Source: Exiguobacterium sp. FSL W8-0210
GTDB lineage: Bacteria > Bacillota > Bacilli > Exiguobacteriales > Exiguobacteriaceae
NCBI RefSeq assembly: GCF_038006045.1
Contig: NZ_JBBOUK010000001.1
Span: 2,893,001 to 2,957,000 of the forward strand
Direction: 5' to 3'
DNA: 64,000 nucleotides
This document shows, piece after piece, positions 1 through 7,650 of this stretch (the first letter of the stretch is position 1; every line of letters begins with the position of its first letter). A program made the translations under genes and the position numbers. The notes beneath the pieces were generated by a model. The model had not been told where the DNA came from and did not search any database. It was given only the letters and a program-made list of their open reading frames with translations.

Positions 1-1064
1 ACTTTACGCGCTTTTGGAAACTCGTTCTGAAGAATAGTGATTCGACAAGTGGTAACGCGCAGGAGCAACTGCCTAAGGTTGCTCTGTTGCTCATGTACTG
101 GTGGACGGCAAATGACGCGTCGACACTCGACATGACATTCGTCTGGTTCCCAATTGGTCTATTCGTCTTTGCATGGATTCTGCATCACTACCTGTTCGAC
201 TGGAAACCGAAGTTGCCAGAAGCATTAACGACGGATGCGACACTTCCGACTTCAGAAAAAGTGTACGTTCTGATTGTCGATGGGATGCGTAAAGATCGCT
301 ACATGGCAGCAAACACACCGTTCCTCGAACGATTGCGTCAGGAAGGAACGGAATATACGAATATGGAGACTGTCTACCCCGCCCGGACCGTCGTCTGCTT
401 CAGTTCGATGTTCACCGGTGCTCGCCCGGAAGATCACGGCATTCATTCGAACATGGTCTGGAACACGACCGGCGTTAAAACGGATACCGTCTTCGACCGT
501 CTCCGTGCCGTCGATAAATCAGGAAAAATCCTTGGCATCGCACACCTTGTCGATGCGTTCGGTTCAACTGACGTACAGACCGTCACGGCGGTCATGCATA
601 ACGATGTCGCGGATCGAAATATCGTAGAGCGCGCCAAACAAATCGTCCATGAAGAGGATCCGGATCTACTCGCAATCCAGCTGATCGGAACGGATCAAAC
701 GGGACACAGTCGAGGCACCCTTTATTCCGAGTATGTCGAAAAAATCGAGGAAGCGGATGCGCTACTCGCTGAGTTTTGTGAGGAGCTCGATCGTCTTGGT
801 AAACTCGAGGATGCGACACTCATCGTCATGGCGGATCACGGTCAAGCGGACGGAATCGGTGGACACGGTCACTTGGATGAAGGCGAACGGTTCGTTCCGT
901 TCTGGATGTATGGCAAGAACGTTCATGCCGGTCTGAAAGTGGATACGCACCGCCATATCTTGTCACTCGGACCAACGATCACCAAAGTCCTAGGGGCAGA
1001 CATCCCGCACGATAGCCGTGGTGTGCTGCTGACAGAAGCGTTCAAGGAGGCGAAGTCTAAATGA
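1..1064 (+). CDS. Membrane-anchored phosphodiesterase / nucleotide pyrophosphatase family protein (5' end outside window)
   Basis: The frame is open from the first base, so the start lies upstream; TTG at 87 is an internal codon without a ribosome site. A hydrophobic stretch (bases about 130-215) is followed by a type I phosphodiesterase/nucleotide pyrophosphatase domain (PF01663-like). Metal and nucleophile motifs are visible: VDGMRKD, the TVVCFSS threonine region, GTDQTGH and MADHGQ with a further GGHGH. The family hydrolyses or transfers phosphate esters; substrate here is unknown. It overlaps the next gene by 4 bases (ATGA), so they are translationally coupled. The membrane part plus the glycosyltransferase neighbours suggest work on a lipid or surface glycan, which is inference. 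Confidence 0.8.
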   Translation, partial: FTRFWKLVLKNSDSTSGNAQEQLPKVALLLMYWWTANDASTLDMTFVWFPIGLFVFAWILHHYLFDWKPKLPEALTTDATLPTSEKVYVLIVDGMRKDRYMAANTPFLERLRQEGTEYTNMETVYPARTVVCFSSMFTGARPEDHGIHSNMVWNTTGVKTDTVFDRLRAVDKSGKILGIAHLVDAFGSTDVQTVTAVMHNDVADRNIVERAKQIVHEEDPDLLAIQLIGTDQTGHSRGTLYSEYVEKIEEADALLAEFCEELDRLGKLEDATLIVMADHGQADGIGGHGHLDEGERFVPFWMYGKNVHAGLKVDTHRHILSLGPTITKVLGADIPHDSRGVLLTEAFKEAKSK

Positions 1065-1789
1065 AGATCATCGTCTTTTTACCAGCACACAATGAAGAAG
1101 TGTCACTTCCGCTCGTCTTAAAACGAATCCCGGATATGATTGACGGCATTCCGGTCGAGACCCTCGTCATCGACGATGGCTCAGTGGATGCGACGAGTTC
1201 GATCGCGCGTCAACACGGCGCACATGTCTATCGGTTCGAGCAGAATCAAGGACTCGGCGCTGCAGTCCGGGAAGGACTCCGCCAGTCCTACGAACTCGGC
1301 GCTGATGTTGCTGTCATGATTGATGCCGATAACGAATATCCTGCCGATCAAATTCCGGATATCGTCCGACCGATCTTACACGATCAGGCCGACTACGTAT
1401 TCGGTTCCCGCTTCCTCGGTACCGTCGACGGGATGCGGCTCTATCGCTATATCGGTAATCATGTCTTCACGTGGTTGCAATGCCTTTTATTGAAACGTAA
1501 AATCCATGATGGTCAAAGTGGAATGCGTGCTTTTTCACGCGCAGCGTGTCACCATGCTGAGATCATTCACGATTATAACTATGCGCAAGTCTTAACTCTC
1601 AATCTCGTCCGAAAAGGCTTCCGCCTTCACGAAGTCCCGATCCGTTATCGGGTCCGGGAAGCAGGAAAGTCCTTTATCCGTCTGAATTATGTCCAACGTG
1701 TCCTCCCAGCGATTTACCGGGAGTGGCGACGACCGATCACACAGCTTAGCGTTGAAGAACGCATGGAACGAAAGGAGCACCTCGGATGA
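1061..1789 (+). CDS. Family 2 glycosyltransferase (dolichyl-phosphate-mannose synthase-like)
   Basis: The 242-residue protein starts with the GT-A pattern FLPAHNEE, then VIDDGSVDAT (first Asp motif) and a DADNEYP motif that would bind the metal and sugar nucleotide. There is no C-terminal membrane domain, so it resembles the soluble DPM1 type that loads a sugar onto polyprenyl phosphate at the cytoplasmic face. It overlaps both neighbours by 4 bases. The GT-C-like membrane protein two genes downstream could use such a lipid-linked sugar; this pairing is inference. Confidence 0.85.
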   Translation: MKIIVFLPAHNEEVSLPLVLKRIPDMIDGIPVETLVIDDGSVDATSSIARQHGAHVYRFEQNQGLGAAVREGLRQSYELGADVAVMIDADNEYPADQIPDIVRPILHDQADYVFGSRFLGTVDGMRLYRYIGNHVFTWLQCLLLKRKIHDGQSGMRAFSRAACHHAEIIHDYNYAQVLTLNLVRKGFRLHEVPIRYRVREAGKSFIRLNYVQRVLPAIYREWRRPITQLSVEERMERKEHLG

Positions 1790-2520
1790 AACGCCTTCTC
1801 TTGCTACCGCTCCTCCTACTCTCACTGTTCGTGAGCACTTCCACGGTTTCTGCTTATAGTTACGGAGACCCAGGAAAGGAAGCTTTTGCGGAAGCGTATA
1901 AACAATTTGAAGAACAACTCGATGCCAAGGATTATGCGCTTGCGAAAGAGACGCTTGCCGCCTATGATAAAGAATTCAAACTGTATTTCCCTGAAGCGAA
2001 AACGAAGATCGACACGGCGCTTGAACAAGAAGATGCCGAGGCTGCCAAACAAGCGTATCGCGTCGCTCTCCGTCAAAATATCGAACGTCGCCTGCACTTT
2101 GCTGAAGAGCAGTTCGAGGACTTCGGTCAAGCGAAACTCTTACTCGCGAAAGCCCACGGGACATATGATGTGCTCGCGCCTTATGTCAAGGAAAGCAAGG
2201 ATGCACAAACATCCGATGACGTGTATACTGCATTTGATGAATCATTAAAGGCACTCGGAAACCCTGGTCTGTTTGGGGTCGGGAAAAAAGCGAGTGATGA
2301 AGAATCCTTCAAGAAAAACATTACGATGATCGAAGATACGTTGACGCCTCTTTTCGTCCTGCCGGGTGAAGAAAAAACAGGAGTCTTCACGGAAGAAGAC
2401 TCCTTCCTCGGTCAAACGTTCGGAACGGACGCGATCTGGAAATTAATCGCACTCGGACTCGTCGTTGTACTCATCGTCATCGTCATCATTGGTCAATGGA
2501 AGAAGAAACGTCGCTCATAA
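1786..2520 (+). CDS. Exported, C-terminally anchored partner of the FTR1 permease
   Basis: 244 residues: a signal peptide (MKRLLLLPLLLLSLF, then VSAYS), a helical, charged extracellular domain of about 190 residues, and one C-terminal membrane helix ending KKKRRS. I do not recognise a named family with certainty. FTR1-type permeases often carry or are encoded next to an extracytoplasmic helical domain that presents iron, and this gene ends 12 bases before the FTR1 gene. A role in ferrous or ferric iron delivery is therefore likely but inferred from context. Many Glu/Asp residues could bind metal. Confidence 0.65.
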   Translation: MKRLLLLPLLLLSLFVSTSTVSAYSYGDPGKEAFAEAYKQFEEQLDAKDYALAKETLAAYDKEFKLYFPEAKTKIDTALEQEDAEAAKQAYRVALRQNIERRLHFAEEQFEDFGQAKLLLAKAHGTYDVLAPYVKESKDAQTSDDVYTAFDESLKALGNPGLFGVGKKASDEESFKKNITMIEDTLTPLFVLPGEEKTGVFTEEDSFLGQTFGTDAIWKLIALGLVVVLIVIVIIGQWKKKRRS

Positions 2521-2532
2521 GGAGGAAGACAG

Positions 2533-3450
2533 ATGGATTTTCAAGCGTTTTTGATTACGCTTCGGGAGTGTCTCGAGGCTGTTCTCATCGTTGGGTTGAT
2601 CTTAGGTTATCTCGATCGATTGAACGCTCCACAATATAAAAAGTGGGTCTACGCAGGTGTCGGGTTGGCACTTCTCGCTAGCCTTGGTGTCGCGTTCCTG
2701 TTCCAAGTCGTCTTTACGAGTTTTGCGAGCTTCGGAAGCGATACGTATCTCCGTCTCGGCATCATGATGGTCTCCGTCCTGCTCTTGACACACATGGTCC
2801 TCTGGATGGGGAAGGAAGCGAAAGAGAATCAAAAAGCCTCCCAAGCTAAGGTCGCCGCTGCCGTCTCGACGGGTAGTGCGATCACGATGATCATCCACTC
2901 CTTCCTCGTCATCGTTCGAGAAGGAATTGAGACAGTCTTCTTCTTCGCTGCCATCTCAGGTGGGGAAATCGAAAAAGTCCTGACGAGTTACGGTGCGGTT
3001 TCTGGTCTGTTACTCGCCTTGATCTTCGGATACTTATTCGTTTCCGGCTCAATGAAAATTCCCGTCAAACGCTTCTTCCAAGTAACGGGCGTATTAATTC
3101 TCTTCATTGCAGCCGGCATGCTCGTCCAAACGATTGGACGCTTCCAAGATCTTGGTTTGCTCGGTAGTCTCCTGATGAATGCTGACGGCACACCAGCTGC
3201 TGTGTATAACATCGTCGGCTTCATGCCGGAGCACTACATCGATCAGGTACAATACTTGCGTGATACAGGAAACTCAACATTGATCAGTGGACAGATCGGA
3301 ACGTTCATGGGTGCAATGTTCGGATACAGTCATAACCCATCGCTCGAACAAGTCATCGCTTGGTGGGGTTATTTCGCCTTTGCTGGTTGGATGTTGCTCC
3401 GTCAAAACAAACCATCGAAGTCATCGAAGTCCTTACAGGAGGTTTCTTGA
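2533..3450 (+). CDS. FTR1-family high-affinity iron permease (EfeU-like)
   Basis: 305 residues with about seven membrane helices. Both hallmark REXXE motifs are present: RECLEAVL near residue 11 and REGIETVFF near residue 129. These glutamates bind iron in FTR1/EfeU permeases, which take iron up through the plasma membrane after oxidation. Start ATG follows GGAGGAAGAC. The exported partner lies directly upstream. No EfeB-type peroxidase is in the window, so the oxidase partner, if any, is elsewhere or the system differs. The stop codon overlaps the start of the next gene. Confidence 0.9.
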   Translation: MDFQAFLITLRECLEAVLIVGLILGYLDRLNAPQYKKWVYAGVGLALLASLGVAFLFQVVFTSFASFGSDTYLRLGIMMVSVLLLTHMVLWMGKEAKENQKASQAKVAAAVSTGSAITMIIHSFLVIVREGIETVFFFAAISGGEIEKVLTSYGAVSGLLLALIFGYLFVSGSMKIPVKRFFQVTGVLILFIAAGMLVQTIGRFQDLGLLGSLLMNADGTPAAVYNIVGFMPEHYIDQVQYLRDTGNSTLISGQIGTFMGAMFGYSHNPSLEQVIAWWGYFAFAGWMLLRQNKPSKSSKSLQEVS

Positions 3451-4826
3451 CCGTCCGAAGCGATCGTTCACGTCCGCGTGGACGATCGCTTTTTTTGATC
3501 ACGTTGCTATTCATCGGTGGCTGGATTGGTTTACGGATTGCCTACGTCAGTCCTTTCATCGCAAGCTATGATATCGCGAACTTCACGCTCGCCGTGACCG
3601 ATTATGATTTGGCAGATTTACGTCCGCATTTTCCGGGCTATCCCTTTTTCATCTTATTTGCCAATCTGTTTCTGCCACTGCTGATACCTGTCAAAGCGCT
3701 CGGTCTCGTCTCCACACTCGGACTGGCAAGCGCCCTCTTGCCACTCTACTGGTTCTTTCGCCGTCATGCTTATGATACGACGCGGCTGATCGCTGCCTTT
3801 ACCGTTCTCTCCACTGCCTCACTCGTGACGTTCGCTGCAACCGGGATGTCAGATGGACTCGCCCTCGGACTACTCGTTTGGTACGGCTGGAGCATCGAAC
3901 GCGCCCGACATCAGATTCGTCGCTGGCTTCCGTATCTTCTGTTCGGTTTACTGATGGCGACTCGACTGTCCTATGCGCCGTTTGGTTTCATGTTGCTTGT
4001 CTTGCTGTGGCAAGTACGAAAGGATTACTGGCAACTCTTATCCGAGAGCGCTATTCTTGTTCTGGCACAACTGGCTTGGTTGCTCCCGGTCGCCTTTTCC
4101 GTCGGGGGTCCCTACTCGTTTCTTCAACTGTCACTCCGTTTCGTCAGCGGTCATTTTTCCGATTGGGGTGGTTCTGCTCAGACCGATGATGCATCCATCC
4201 TCCAACGATTCGTTCAAACACTTCAGCAACTCTTCTGGCATGGGATCGGTTATGGCACGTGGATTGGACTAGTGTCTGGACTGCTGCTATTCTTACGGAA
4301 ACGTTGGACAGTCGATGTCTCTTGGGGAGCGACGGCTGGACTCTATTTCGTCTGGGTCTGGCTCGGACAAAACATCGATAAACCCCGTCATGTCTTACCG
4401 CTTGTCCTATTGCTACTCATCTGGTTGATCCGTCAGCTTCCGTTACAGATGTATCTACCATTTTTAGTCGTTCAGTTGACGATCGGTAGCCTCGCGTTGA
4501 ACGAACAAGCCACGCGTCCGCCGGCGACGATTGAACTGGCTCGTTACGTAGCGACTCTTCCAATCGGCGCGACAGTCTTTACCGACGAGGAAGCTCGCCA
4601 ATTCCAGTCTGAACGACCGGATGCTGCGATCGTTCCGATCGGATCAATCAGTAAATGGAACGCAGAACCAAAATCCGATCAGAGTTACGTGACCGGTCGA
4701 TTGCTCGAGCGCCTTCACGCTCAAGGCGTGCGACCAAACGTCAAACAAGTCGTCCGCTTCACGAGTGATACCCGCTACGAACCAGAAGACGCGCAGGCGA
4801 TTCTGTATCAACTAACAGCGCCTTGA
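3447..4826 (+). CDS. Polytopic membrane protein, GT-C glycosyltransferase-like
   Basis: I place the start at TTG 3447, which overlaps the FTR1 stop (TTGA) and follows AGGAGG at 3437-3442, giving 459 residues. An upstream extension of the frame would lie inside FTR1 and is unlikely. There are about ten membrane helices. An early extracytoplasmic acidic loop (FTLAVTDYDLADLRPHFPGYP) resembles the first loop of GT39/GT-C enzymes that use polyprenyl-linked sugars. The acceptor is unknown. The first 17 codons contain a perfect terminator-like hairpin followed by seven T, so synthesis of the full mRNA may depend on coupled translation. Confidence 0.65.
   Translation: MTVRSDRSRPRGRSLFLITLLFIGGWIGLRIAYVSPFIASYDIANFTLAVTDYDLADLRPHFPGYPFFILFANLFLPLLIPVKALGLVSTLGLASALLPLYWFFRRHAYDTTRLIAAFTVLSTASLVTFAATGMSDGLALGLLVWYGWSIERARHQIRRWLPYLLFGLLMATRLSYAPFGFMLLVLLWQVRKDYWQLLSESAILVLAQLAWLLPVAFSVGGPYSFLQLSLRFVSGHFSDWGGSAQTDDASILQRFVQTLQQLFWHGIGYGTWIGLVSGLLLFLRKRWTVDVSWGATAGLYFVWVWLGQNIDKPRHVLPLVLLLLIWLIRQLPLQMYLPFLVVQLTIGSLALNEQATRPPATIELARYVATLPIGATVFTDEEARQFQSERPDAAIVPIGSISKWNAEPKSDQSYVTGRLLERLHAQGVRPNVKQVVRFTSDTRYEPEDAQAILYQLTAP
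3458..3496 (+). terminator. Terminator-like hairpin inside the start of the downstream gene
   Basis: AAGCGATCGT at 3458-3467 pairs perfectly with ACGATCGCTT at 3482-3491, with CACG/CGTG extending the inner stem, and seven T follow (3490-3496). By shape it is a normal rho-independent terminator for the iron-permease operon. It lies within codons 4-17 of the following reading frame, so it can act as an attenuator or polarity element. Confidence 0.75.
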
Positions 4827-4845
4827 CGGCATGACTGCATGCATA

Positions 4846-4899
4846 CGAAAAACCATGTCGATTCCCGAATGACACCGTGGGGATCGACATGGTTTTTTT
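4846..4899. terminator. Bidirectional terminator between convergent genes
   Basis: AACCATGTCGAT (4851-4862) pairs with ATCGACATGGTT (4883-4894). An A-run precedes it and seven T follow, so it serves the plus gene ending at 4826 and the minus gene ending at 4899. Confidence 0.85.
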
Positions 4900-5465
4900 C
4901 ATTGCTGCGTATCGTAACGACGTTCCATATAATCAAAGGTACCGCCGCTAATTTCAATCGTCCGAATCGGTTCGAAGCCGAGACGACGATACAGTCGCTG
5001 TGCCCCGGCATTCGTTTGATCAGCGTTTAAGGTGAACGCTTGTAGTCCTCGTTTCTCGCCCTCTTCCGCCGCTGCCTGAAGCAGTTCCGTACCAATTCCT
5101 TTTCCGCCATGACGCGCGTCAACTGATAAAGTATCCAGGTAATAGACCGGACCTTCCGTCTCGACGTCGATTTGGATATCTTGACCCGTCCAGTGCTTCA
5201 GTTGGTCTTTAATCGGTTCGTCGAGTCGTTTCGCATCCGTCCCGGCATATGCAATGACGATTCCCGCTACTTCACCCTCGATGATTTTCACGAGGATGTT
5301 CTCATGGCTCAGTCGGTTTCCTGTTTCAGCGACAAAGTACGCGAGTCGCTCTAAAACGTCCTCCCGCTTTGTCGTTCCCGTCAATGTCTCAGCAATCTCA
5401 TGAATTGCTTGCTCAATCAACGGGGCAATCTGTTGTGCTTCTGAAGCATATGCTTTTCGAATCAT
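4899..5465 (-). CDS. GNAT-family N-acetyltransferase
   Basis: 188 residues with the GNAT fold signature: a strand carrying YYLDTLSVDARHGGKGIGTELL, where the GGKGIGTEL loop is the acetyl-CoA pyrophosphate site, then LNADQTNAGAQRLYRRLGF, the usual final helix-strand. The substrate (small amine or protein N-terminus) cannot be told. Start ATG has AAAGGAG 9 bases upstream. An IS30 element ends 29 bases upstream of the start codon in the same orientation, so the native promoter has probably been displaced and expression may now depend on the element. Confidence 0.85.
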   Translation of the reverse strand: MIRKAYASEAQQIAPLIEQAIHEIAETLTGTTKREDVLERLAYFVAETGNRLSHENILVKIIEGEVAGIVIAYAGTDAKRLDEPIKDQLKHWTGQDIQIDVETEGPVYYLDTLSVDARHGGKGIGTELLQAAAEEGEKRGLQAFTLNADQTNAGAQRLYRRLGFEPIRTIEISGGTFDYMERRYDTQQ

Positions 5466-5490
5466 CTAGTCGTTCTCCTTTGAATTTTTT

Positions 5491-6552
5491 TAATGACGGT
5501 TTGTCAAATTAAGCGCAACACTTCTTCGGAAAAGACCTCGTATGCAGTTTTCCAATCCAAACACTTTCGTGGTCGATTGTTGATTCTAGAAAGTGCGTGA
5601 TCTAATTCTGTCTTGTTGATCATTCCGAAGTTGGTTCCCTTTGGGAAGAACTCACGGAGAAGACCATTGGCATTCTCATTGCTGCCACGTTGCCATGAAG
5701 AATAGGGGTCCGCGAAGTACATCGGGATACCAAGAGAGTCCTGTATCCGTTCGTGACAGCTGAACTCCTTACCGCGATCCGTCGTCATGGTTTGAAACGT
5801 TCCCGATGGGAAAGAAGAATAAAGCGTTCGGATGGCGTGTTCCATCGAGTGAGAAGAACGATCGACCATCGGTAGTACGATATAGAACCGACTTTTACGT
5901 TCGATGAATGTCGCGACACATGCCTTTGTCTGTCCTCGTCCTGATACAACAGTATCCAACTCCCAGTGCCCGAACGTCTCTCGACCCCGGACGTCCGACG
6001 GACGTTTACTGATCGGAAGCCCGATGTTGAAGCGACCTCTTGTCTCACGTGGCTTTTGGCGCTTTCCTTTTTGTCGTAAAACGCCTAAATCGCTCTTGAT
6101 GAATCCTTTATATATCCATCGATAGATTGTACTGTACGATGGTCCCTGTTTGTGAAAGAGCCGTCTTGCGATCTGTTCGGGAGACCATGTCTCTCGCAGT
6201 TTCGAAAGGATACGTGAGCCAAGCGAAGCGCTGAACAGCGTGCGTGCTCCACAATTCTTTTTTTGCATCTCATAACGCCGCCCAGCGTTGATCGCATTGT
6301 AGGAAGGATTCCGTTTTAGCTCACGTGAAATCGTAGACGGCTGTCGTCCGAGATGCTGAGCGATCTTTCGCATTGAAAATCCAAGCTCTAGATAAGTTTC
6401 TATTTTGACTCTTTCTGATGTGGTAAGATGAACATAGCTCATAACGAATCCTCCGTTGAATTTTGTGTGGTAACTCTATTCTACACGAGGTCGTTATGGG
6501 TTTTTTTGTGTTTTCAGCTAGGTGTTGCACTTAATATTACAATTCGTCTAAT
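5491..6552 (-). mobile_element. IS30-family insertion sequence, copy 1, with target duplications
   Basis: The element proper runs 5495-6548 (1054 bp), bounded by imperfect inverted repeats that begin GACG and share TTGT, ATTAAG and GCAACAC. It is flanked by TAAT on both sides (5491-5494 and 6549-6552), a 4-bp target duplication. It carries one transposase gene. A second copy of the same length and identical transposase lies at 47960-49013 in the opposite orientation. The end next to the GNAT gene carries an outward TTGACA box. Confidence 0.9.
5504..6442 (-). CDS. IS30-family transposase
   Basis: 312 residues. An N-terminal helix-turn-helix (residues about 1-45, with FSMRKIAQHLGRQPSTISREL) binds the ends, and an rve/DDE domain follows: Asp163 in ELDTVV, Asp222 in TTDRGKEF and Glu256 in SNENANG. 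The motif order and the DDE spacing are typical of IS30 transposases, and the gene is intact. Its start is ATG after GGAGG. The stop lies 9 bases from the element end, so readthrough continues into the GNAT gene. Confidence 0.95.
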   Translation of the reverse strand: MSYVHLTTSERVKIETYLELGFSMRKIAQHLGRQPSTISRELKRNPSYNAINAGRRYEMQKKNCGARTLFSASLGSRILSKLRETWSPEQIARRLFHKQGPSYSTIYRWIYKGFIKSDLGVLRQKGKRQKPRETRGRFNIGLPISKRPSDVRGRETFGHWELDTVVSGRGQTKACVATFIERKSRFYIVLPMVDRSSHSMEHAIRTLYSSFPSGTFQTMTTDRGKEFSCHERIQDSLGIPMYFADPYSSWQRGSNENANGLLREFFPKGTNFGMINKTELDHALSRINNRPRKCLDWKTAYEVFSEEVLRLI

Positions 6553-6562
6553 CAATAAACCT

Positions 6563-6595
6563 GAAAAATCGGACTCGACGATGTCGAATCCGATA
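6563..6595 (-). terminator. Terminator of the YitT-type gene
   Basis: On the minus strand ATCGGATTCGAC pairs with GTCGAGTCCGAT (plus positions 6568-6594, one wobble) and five T follow. It sits just past the IS30 duplication. Confidence 0.75.
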
Positions 6596-6622
6596 CATGA
6601 TTTTTTTAGACATTCATTCGTT

Positions 6623-7240
6623 TCACTGCGTGACTTTTTGTACGACTGGTGCCGGTACGATGACAGGCTCCCGTGTCATGACAGCAACGACACGTCCAGC
6701 GATCGCTACAGCTAGTAACGTATATAACGTTAAGCTGAGCGGCAGATAGACGAGTGAGATGACTAACACGATGGCGTCGAGTCCGAACAAGATTGTTCCG
6801 ATCGATAGACCTGTCAGTTTGCTGAGTCCCATCGATAGCAGGTCGTCCCCACCTGTTGCCGCTCCACTTTTCAAAACAAGTCCGAGACCATATCCGGTCA
6901 CGATTCCGCTAGCAATCGCTGCGCTGAGCGTCGCTGGCCAAGCCTGTTCTGGAAAGTGGAACAAATCAAGTCGGTGCCACATTTCATAAAAGACTGATAA
7001 CGCACCTGCTGAAAGTAACGCTTCACTGACAAAGCGTTTTCCTTTGAAATACAAAGCACCAATGAAAAATGGAATATCGAGCACGATCATCGAAATTGAA
7101 GGATTGATATCAAAAAAGTATCGACCTAGCAACGATAATCCGATGAAGCCGCCTTCTGCTAATCCGAACTGTTCATTCAATGTGTAGTAACCAAACGCCA
7201 TGATGAGCGTTCCGGTTAAGATGGTTGCGATTCGTTTCAT
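6623..7240 (-). CDS. YitT/DUF161-family membrane protein without the DUF2179 tail
   Basis: 205 residues with five to six membrane helices. The stretch SGAATGGDDLLSMGLSKL followed by SIGTILFGLDA is the conserved core of YitT/YxkD proteins. Usual YitT proteins are about 280 residues with a cytosolic DUF2179 domain; this one ends soon after the last helix, so it is the short form. Function is unknown in the family; some members sit behind guanidine riboswitches and are thought to be transporters. The ribosome site (GGGAGAGG, 10 bases from ATG) is held in a hairpin at the end of a 200-base structured leader. Confidence 0.8.
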   Translation of the reverse strand: MKRIATILTGTLIMAFGYYTLNEQFGLAEGGFIGLSLLGRYFFDINPSISMIVLDIPFFIGALYFKGKRFVSEALLSAGALSVFYEMWHRLDLFHFPEQAWPATLSAAIASGIVTGYGLGLVLKSGAATGGDDLLSMGLSKLTGLSIGTILFGLDAIVLVISLVYLPLSLTLYTLLAVAIAGRVVAVMTREPVIVPAPVVQKVTQ

Positions 7241-7452
7241 GTTTTATTGTCCTCTCCCGTTTACATCGTGGGAGAGGTTTTATACGTCCCGTTTGGGTAT
7301 TCATCTATTTTCGCTCTCCCTGATTTTTATAAGCCATTACCGTCTGTTCGTTATGACCGGTACTGCTAAAAATCAGGTAAGCTGAATAGATGATTGGTCC
7401 TCTCGGTATCCATCGGTTTCCACCCTTTCATTAAAAATCTACTTTCATTATA
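7241..7452 (-). promoter_or_regulatory. Candidate translational riboswitch leader and promoter of the YitT-type gene
   Basis: On the minus strand a TATAAT box (plus 7447-7452) would start RNA near 7440, giving a leader of about 200 bases. Visible pairings: CATCTATT/AATAGATG as a closing stem; CCTGATTTTTA/TAAAAATCAGG, 11 perfect pairs; TACCG/CGGTA inside it. Just before the start codon CCTCTCCC (plus 7270-7277) pairs with GGGAGAGG (7251-7258), which is the ribosome site. The same CTCTCCC can instead pair with GGGAGAG (plus 7314-7320), and GAGAGGAC occurs again at about 7398-7405. The two pairings exclude each other. I could not assign a known riboswitch class. Confidence 0.6.
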
Positions 7453-7563
7453 ACCCGAATTTCAGTAACTAAAACAGTATTACGCATTCTTCACATAATC
7501 CAAACAGTTTTGCTCACTCATTCACAATTTAGACAAGATTATGCTCAACATTGAACAAACTAC

Positions 7564-7624
7564 TTGAAAACGATCTTGTGAAGGATTACACTAAGTATAT
7601 CAAATGAATGTGATATTTATCACA
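7564..7624 (+). promoter_or_regulatory. nox promoter with a Rex/Fnr-type palindrome
   Basis: TTGAAA (7564-7569), 17 bases, TACACT (7587-7592) form a plausible SigA promoter. The palindrome TGTGATATTTATCACA at 7609-7624 fits the Firmicutes Rex pattern and equally the Fnr/Crp-type TGTGA-N6-TCACA. Placed just downstream of the likely start site it would repress. Rex control of NADH oxidases by the NADH/NAD ratio is known; that Rex rather than Fnr binds here is inference. Confidence 0.6.
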
Positions 7625-7650
7625 AACAAAACACAAAGGAGACTTTACCC

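Noticed and set aside
3360-3446. A 29-codon N-terminal extension of the GT-C-like protein
   Set aside because: It lies wholly inside the iron-permease gene and has no ribosome site; TTG 3447 follows AGGAGG and overlaps the stop.
7241-7440. Guanidine-I (ykkC-yxkD) riboswitch assignment for the YitT-type leader
   Set aside because: CCGAGAG and ATAAAA...GGGAGA are reminiscent and the gene family fits, but the ACACGG core and the GGG...CCC arm before GGGAGA are missing. I leave the class open.
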